NCBI GenBank assembly: GCA_019637175.1
Contig: JAHBWD010000014.1
Coordinates: 1-64,000, forward strand
Reading direction: 5' to 3'
DNA length: 64,000 bases
DNA from: Labilithrix sp.
GTDB taxonomy: Bacteria > Myxococcota_A > Polyangia > Polyangiales > Polyangiaceae
The notes below the pieces were generated by a model, which was not told the DNA's origin, did no database searches, and worked only from the letters and a program-made list of their open reading frames with translations. This document shows positions 60,093 through 64,000 of this stretch, piece after piece; positions within the stretch are counted from its first letter, which is position 1; every line of letters begins with the position of its first letter. The translations under genes were made by a program, and so were the position numbers.

Positions 60093-61997
60093 CTACTTCT
60101 TCGGCGGCTCCGAGTCGCCGAGCGGGCCGCCCGTGAGGAACGCGGCGAGGAGATCGTCGTGCTTCGACGAAGGCTCGGGGTCGGCTTCGGGCGGCGGCGG
60201 CGCGGTCGTGACCGCGCTCGGGTCCGGCACCTGCGGCGGCATCGTGATCGCGATCTCGGGGCTCGGCGGCGTGGGCACCGGGCGGATCGTCTCCGCTTCG
60301 CTCCGCGGGATCGGCTTCGAAACCGGCGGAGCGTTCTTGATCGACCGGCGCGAGAAGACCTCGTCCTGCATGCTCGAAGGCGGCGAAGAGTCGTTGCGCG
60401 CGAGCACCTGCACGCGCGGCTTGCGCGGCTGCGCGGCGAGGGTGATCGACGGGGAGGGCCGAGGCGGGCGGTGCGTCGGCCCCGCCGGATCGACGCCGGG
60501 CACGGTCGCGATCACGGCCGGCGGGGGCGCGGTGACGGCGACAGCGTCGATCTCGCCGCGCCGCTTCGCCGCCTGCGCCGCGATGACGTACGAGCGCATC
60601 GCCTTCATCTGCCGCTCGTCGGCGTCGATGTTGCGCCAGATGAAGCGAACCTCGCCGGACGGCGCGGCGAGGTCGACGTCGACCGGCGTCTCGAGGAGGT
60701 TCGCGTGCGCGTCGTAGAGGATCTTCACCGGCGGGCGCACGTAGTGGACGGGGAGCGCGGGCGTCGCCATCACGACGCCGAGCTCTCCGGTGTTGAGCTC
60801 CACCATCGTGCCCGCGGGATAGATCCCGAGCGCACCGATGAAGAGCTTCACGAGCGCCTTCTCCGTTCCGTCGGTCGCGCGGCTCGTGAGCATCTGGATC
60901 GCGTCGTCGATGCCGAGCCCGCCGCCCGCGCCCGCCGCGCGGAGCTCCGCGAACGCGCGCGCGAGGCCGATGATGCGTGAGAGCACGGTCGGCGGGCGCC
61001 GGCCGCCGTACAGCGCGCCGAGCCGATGGGCGCGCCGCTGCGCCCAGACTTCGTAGAGCAGCGCGGTGCGCGCGCGCGCCGGCGCGTGCATCCGGCCCAT
61101 CGCCGTGAGCGCGAGCACCGACTTGCCGGGGACGCGATCGAGCTCGTCGTCGGTCGGCTTCCGCCGCGTCTCGCCCGGCGGCGTCGCCGCGATGCGACCG
61201 GCGTCGTGCAAGAGCGCGGTCATCGCCGCGCTCGTGAGGAGGACGCGATCGGTCGTGAGCTGCTTCGTCATCGCGACCGTGAGGATCGCGCTCGCGACGG
61301 CGATCGCCGCCGGCTCGATCGAGGCCCCGGACGCCGCGAGCGCCACGAGCAGACGCGAGTCCTCGTCGGCGAGAGCGACGATCTTCTGTGCGACGCGCTT
61401 GATCCGCCGTGGGAGCTCGAACTTCTTCTGCTCGACTTCGGCGAAGACGCTCTGCACGGTCACCACCGAGATCGCGTACGTGCGCGCGGCGCGGCTGCCC
61501 GGCGACTCCGCGCGGGCGGCGCCGGTCGCGGCGAACTTCGCCTTGCCCGCGCTGATCCCGTCGATCTCTCCGGCCGTCACGCGCGGGGCGAAGGCGCGAT
61601 CGCGCTGCACGTCGGCGAGGAGCTTCGCGAGCTGCGCCACCGCCGACGTCGTGACGTCACGGCGAAGCGTGAGCTCGGTCACGCCGCACGGCTCGAGCAG
61701 CTCTCCGAGCGCGCTCGCGAGGGCGTGCGTGTCGCGCGAGCCCTTCAGGATCTGTCGGTTCACGAAGACGGCGTCGCCGAGGAACGCGATCGACACGGCT
61801 GCGCACGACGCGAGCTGGCAGTACTCCGCCACCGTCGTCGCGGCCGCGGCCGTGAGCCCGGTCACCGCGTCGTTGTTCACGTCGGTGTGGAAGAGACACG
61901 CCTTCACCGCGCGATAGACGCCGTGGACCACGCCGGCGGCGGCCTCTTGCAGCGCCGCGCTGTCGCGCTGTCGCTCCTCGGGGTCGCGCTGGGTCAT
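60093..61997 (-). CDS. Degenerate HD-domain protein
   Basis: 634 residues. ATG 61997 overlaps the upstream kinase/HEAT gene stop (ATGA). Residues ~45-170 are helical. Around ~215-330 an HD-like region has TALLHDAGRIAATPPG, with His-Asp kept; the GYP motif and most metal ligands of HD-GYP phosphodiesterases are absent. A beta-rich segment (~385-440, VELNTGELGVVMATPALPVHYVRPPVKILYD) and a Pro-rich disordered tail follow. It is a likely non-catalytic or altered c-di-GMP-type sensor; co-translation with the kinase-HEAT protein suggests one signalling module. Confidence 0.72.
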   Translation of the reverse strand: MTQRDPEERQRDSAALQEAAAGVVHGVYRAVKACLFHTDVNNDAVTGLTAAAATTVAEYCQLASCAAVSIAFLGDAVFVNRQILKGSRDTHALASALGELLEPCGVTELTLRRDVTTSAVAQLAKLLADVQRDRAFAPRVTAGEIDGISAGKAKFAATGAARAESPGSRAARTYAISVVTVQSVFAEVEQKKFELPRRIKRVAQKIVALADEDSRLLVALAASGASIEPAAIAVASAILTVAMTKQLTTDRVLLTSAAMTALLHDAGRIAATPPGETRRKPTDDELDRVPGKSVLALTAMGRMHAPARARTALLYEVWAQRRAHRLGALYGGRRPPTVLSRIIGLARAFAELRAAGAGGGLGIDDAIQMLTSRATDGTEKALVKLFIGALGIYPAGTMVELNTGELGVVMATPALPVHYVRPPVKILYDAHANLLETPVDVDLAAPSGEVRFIWRNIDADERQMKAMRSYVIAAQAAKRRGEIDAVAVTAPPPAVIATVPGVDPAGPTHRPPRPSPSITLAAQPRKPRVQVLARNDSSPPSSMQDEVFSRRSIKNAPPVSKPIPRSEAETIRPVPTPPSPEIAITMPPQVPDPSAVTTAPPPPEADPEPSSKHDDLLAAFLTGGPLGDSEPPKK

Positions 61998-64000
61998 GCC
62001 CCTTCGCCCTTTCGCCGCGTCACGCCGGGCTCCTCCGCGCCGGAGGCCAGCAGCGCGGTGATCGCCTCGACCGCGTGCTCGGCGGCGTCGCGGACCGGCG
62101 CCGTGTTCCACCACCGCTTCTTCGCCGCCTCCCGCGCCGCTTCGAGCGCCTCCTTCGAGGCCATCGTCGCGAGCACCTCCACGGCGAGCACGCGCGTCGT
62201 CTCCGCGGCCTCCGTCGGGATGATCTGATGCTCCTTGGCGATCTCCGCGCAGACCGTCATCGCGCGGCGCGGGCTGAGGCGCGCGAGCGACTGGAACCAG
62301 AGGCGACGCTCGTCCTGCGTGAGGTCGTTGAACGTCGGCGACTGGATCCTGAGGACGATCGCGGGCCCGGCGGCGACGAGGCATCGCTCGGCGACGAGCG
62401 CGAGGGCCTCGGTGCGCGCCGACGACGCCGGATCGTCGAGCATCTTGCGCACCTCGACGCGCACGTCGTCTTCCTTCGTCGCCGAGAGACATCCCAGCGC
62501 CTCGACGCGGACGGCGAGGTGCGGGCTCTTGATCCCGCATTCGAGCGCGCTCATCGCCGCCGGCGTGCCCAGCTTGGCGAGCAGGCCGACGAGCATGAGG
62601 CCGAGATCCGCCGCGCCCGACTCGAGCAACGACGCGAGGCGCGCCTCGTTCCCACGCGCCCACCGCTCGACGTAGGCGAGCAAGACGGCCCGAAGGGGCT
62701 CCGACCGAAACGAGCCGTGGCATCCGCCCGCGAGCTCGAGCATCGACGCGTCGCCGAGCAGCGCGAGCGCCTTCTCGATGCCGCTCACGATGTGCGGGTC
62801 GATCTCCTTCGTCGCCTGCGTCGGATCGCGCCCCTCCTTCTCGAGGTCGGCGAGGATCGCGGCGATCGTGGGGCCGGGGAGCATCTCTCCGGCGAGCGCC
62901 TTCTCCCAGACCTTCGCGTCGGCGGGCGCGCGGACGGCGAGCGCGCGCGTGATCGCCTCGAACATCTCGAAGGTCGCCGCGTGGTGATGGAGGGTGAGCT
63001 GGTCGGCGGTCCACTCCTTCAACACCTCCGAGAGCAACGAAAGCTCGCCGCTCGCGCGCGCCTCGAGGCAGCCGTCGGCGAAGGCCTCGACGAAGCGCTC
63101 GTGCCACTTGTCTTCGCTCAGGTTGAGCTGCGCGCCGAGCGTCGCGCGCTGGAGCGGATCGAGCGCGAGGGCGGCCGCGGCCTCCCCGCTCTCTTTGAGC
63201 TGCGTCGAGAGGTTGAGGTGCATCGCGCGGCTCTCGAGCGAAGCGTCGTCGAAGTCGCGATCGAGGTGAGCCGCCGCGGCGACCTCGCGCGCGAGATCGA
63301 CGGCGCCGGCGAACGCGACGTCGGGCTCGACGTCTCCATCGCCCTCGGCGAACGACTCGATCGCGACGTAGGCCACGTGCTCGAAGCGTCGATCCCAGAA
63401 CGCGGTGACGGCGTCGTCTTCCGAAGCGGAGACGCCGTCGACGACGTCGCGGAGGAAGATGGCGACGAGATCGCGGAACTCCTCCTTCGTGAAGCCTTCC
63501 TTGATCTGGATGCGGCGAACGCCGTCGGCGAAGAGCTGATAGGGGATGCGATCGAAGGGGATCCGCTCCGGCGCCCAGATCGGCGCGCCCTCGAAGAGGA
63601 ACGCGCCGGGCCCCACGTCCCACCGCACGCTGTTCGGCGCGGCCGCGAGCGCGTCGACGATCTGCTGGAGGCCCGCGTCCATCGCGCGCATCGCGTGCGG
63701 ATGCGTCCAGCCGTATTGGCGCACGTCGGCGAGGCAGGTGCCGATCTGCTTCCATACGCCCGCGAGGCGCGTCTGGTTCTCCTTGATCTCTTCGGGTGAG
63801 AGCTCGTCGATCGCCTCGATCGCCTCGTTGCCGCGCGTTTGGAGCCCGCCCGCCCGCTTGGGCGCGACGGAGACGAGCTGGCCGGCGCGGAGCGCGGCGC
63901 GCAGCCCGAGCAGCTCGCCGCGCATCGACGAGGCGTCCTGGAAGCGGTTCTCGCGCTCGAACGCGAGCGCGCGATCGACGAACGCGACGACCTCCACCGG
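61994..64000 (-). CDS. Ser/Thr kinase-HEAT repeat protein, C-terminal part (5' end outside window)
   Basis: The frame is open to the right window edge. The first visible residues (EVVAFVDRALAFERENRFQDASSMRGELLGL) match the last helix of a Ser/Thr kinase domain, which normally reads like LDRALAKDPAQRFASA, so the kinase domain lies beyond the window. After a linker come HEAT-like helical repeats (~400-640), with LGTPAAMSALECGIKSPHLAVRVEALGCLSA, DDVRVEVRKMLDDPASSARTEALALVA and ATMASKEALEAAREAAKKRWW. The C-terminal stop overlaps the start of the HD-domain gene. Kinase plus HEAT would allow a kinase to dock its partner. Confidence 0.75.
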   Translation of the reverse strand, partial: PVEVVAFVDRALAFERENRFQDASSMRGELLGLRAALRAGQLVSVAPKRAGGLQTRGNEAIEAIDELSPEEIKENQTRLAGVWKQIGTCLADVRQYGWTHPHAMRAMDAGLQQIVDALAAAPNSVRWDVGPGAFLFEGAPIWAPERIPFDRIPYQLFADGVRRIQIKEGFTKEEFRDLVAIFLRDVVDGVSASEDDAVTAFWDRRFEHVAYVAIESFAEGDGDVEPDVAFAGAVDLAREVAAAAHLDRDFDDASLESRAMHLNLSTQLKESGEAAAALALDPLQRATLGAQLNLSEDKWHERFVEAFADGCLEARASGELSLLSEVLKEWTADQLTLHHHAATFEMFEAITRALAVRAPADAKVWEKALAGEMLPGPTIAAILADLEKEGRDPTQATKEIDPHIVSGIEKALALLGDASMLELAGGCHGSFRSEPLRAVLLAYVERWARGNEARLASLLESGAADLGLMLVGLLAKLGTPAAMSALECGIKSPHLAVRVEALGCLSATKEDDVRVEVRKMLDDPASSARTEALALVAERCLVAAGPAIVLRIQSPTFNDLTQDERRLWFQSLARLSPRRAMTVCAEIAKEHQIIPTEAAETTRVLAVEVLATMASKEALEAAREAAKKRWWNTAPVRDAAEHAVEAITALLASGAEEPGVTRRKGEGA

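Overview
The window looks like chromosomal DNA of a Gram-negative, very GC-rich myxobacterium (Myxococcota, probably class Polyangia). Supporting signs are an lpxK lipid A kinase gene, outer-membrane OmpA proteins with thrombospondin type-3 repeats, a MYXO-CTERM-like tail, FHA-GGDEF and Ser/Thr kinases, a GltJ/AgmX-type zinc-ribbon/GYF/TonB protein, and about ten lipoproteins with beta-propeller or cysteine-rich folds. No species can be named from sequence alone. I saw no tRNA, rRNA, insertion sequence, prophage or CRISPR array. Once genes are assigned, no gap exceeds 300 bases; the largest is 45724-45968.

Layout. 1-9.8 kb: the end of a TPR/DUF2135 protein, a small sigma-70 factor, purQ, a long RseP-type site-2 protease, a five-domain IPT/TIG surface protein, rsmB and a dehydrogenase E2. 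9.8-14.3 kb (minus strand): a sorted beta-propeller protein, an aldo/keto reductase, an AAA ATPase and a DUF2252 protein. 14.4-18.8 kb: lpxK, FHA-GGDEF, a class III aminotransferase, a broken Uma2 gene and a metallophosphoesterase. 18.9-22.1 kb: a lipase gene followed by coupled luxE-like and luxC-like genes with no luciferase. 22.1-29.0 kb: five consecutive lipoprotein genes on the minus strand. 29.0-31.4 kb: an envelope protein, ECF sigma factor and probable anti-sigma triad with overlapping genes. 31.4-35.0 kb: an AraC regulator divergent from an imine-reductase-like gene, then a YCII/ECF42 pair with a matching promoter.

35.0-39.9 kb (minus strand): the classic rpmH-rnpA-yidD-yidC-jag ribosome/RNase P/membrane-insertion operon, then an MBL hydrolase where mnmE is often found, and a PIN/ribbon-helix-helix toxin-antitoxin pair with its own probable promoter. 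40.1-54.8 kb is an envelope region: two OmpA/TSP3 proteins, a CAP-domain lipoprotein, the GltJ-like protein, a second membrane protein with a zinc ribbon, an HTTM pair, and a three-lipoprotein operon. A 25-bp palindrome lies between the last two units. 54.8-64 kb: a ROK kinase coupled to prfB (with an intact programmed +1 frameshift site), a secreted unknown, a Ser/Thr kinase with a SpeE-like protein, and a kinase-HEAT fusion coupled to a degenerate HD-domain protein that leaves the window.

Many genes are translationally coupled by ATGA, GTGA or TGATG overlaps, and several convergent pairs abut with almost no spacer. Very long open frames opposite the real genes are by-products of the GC-rich third codon positions and were left out.
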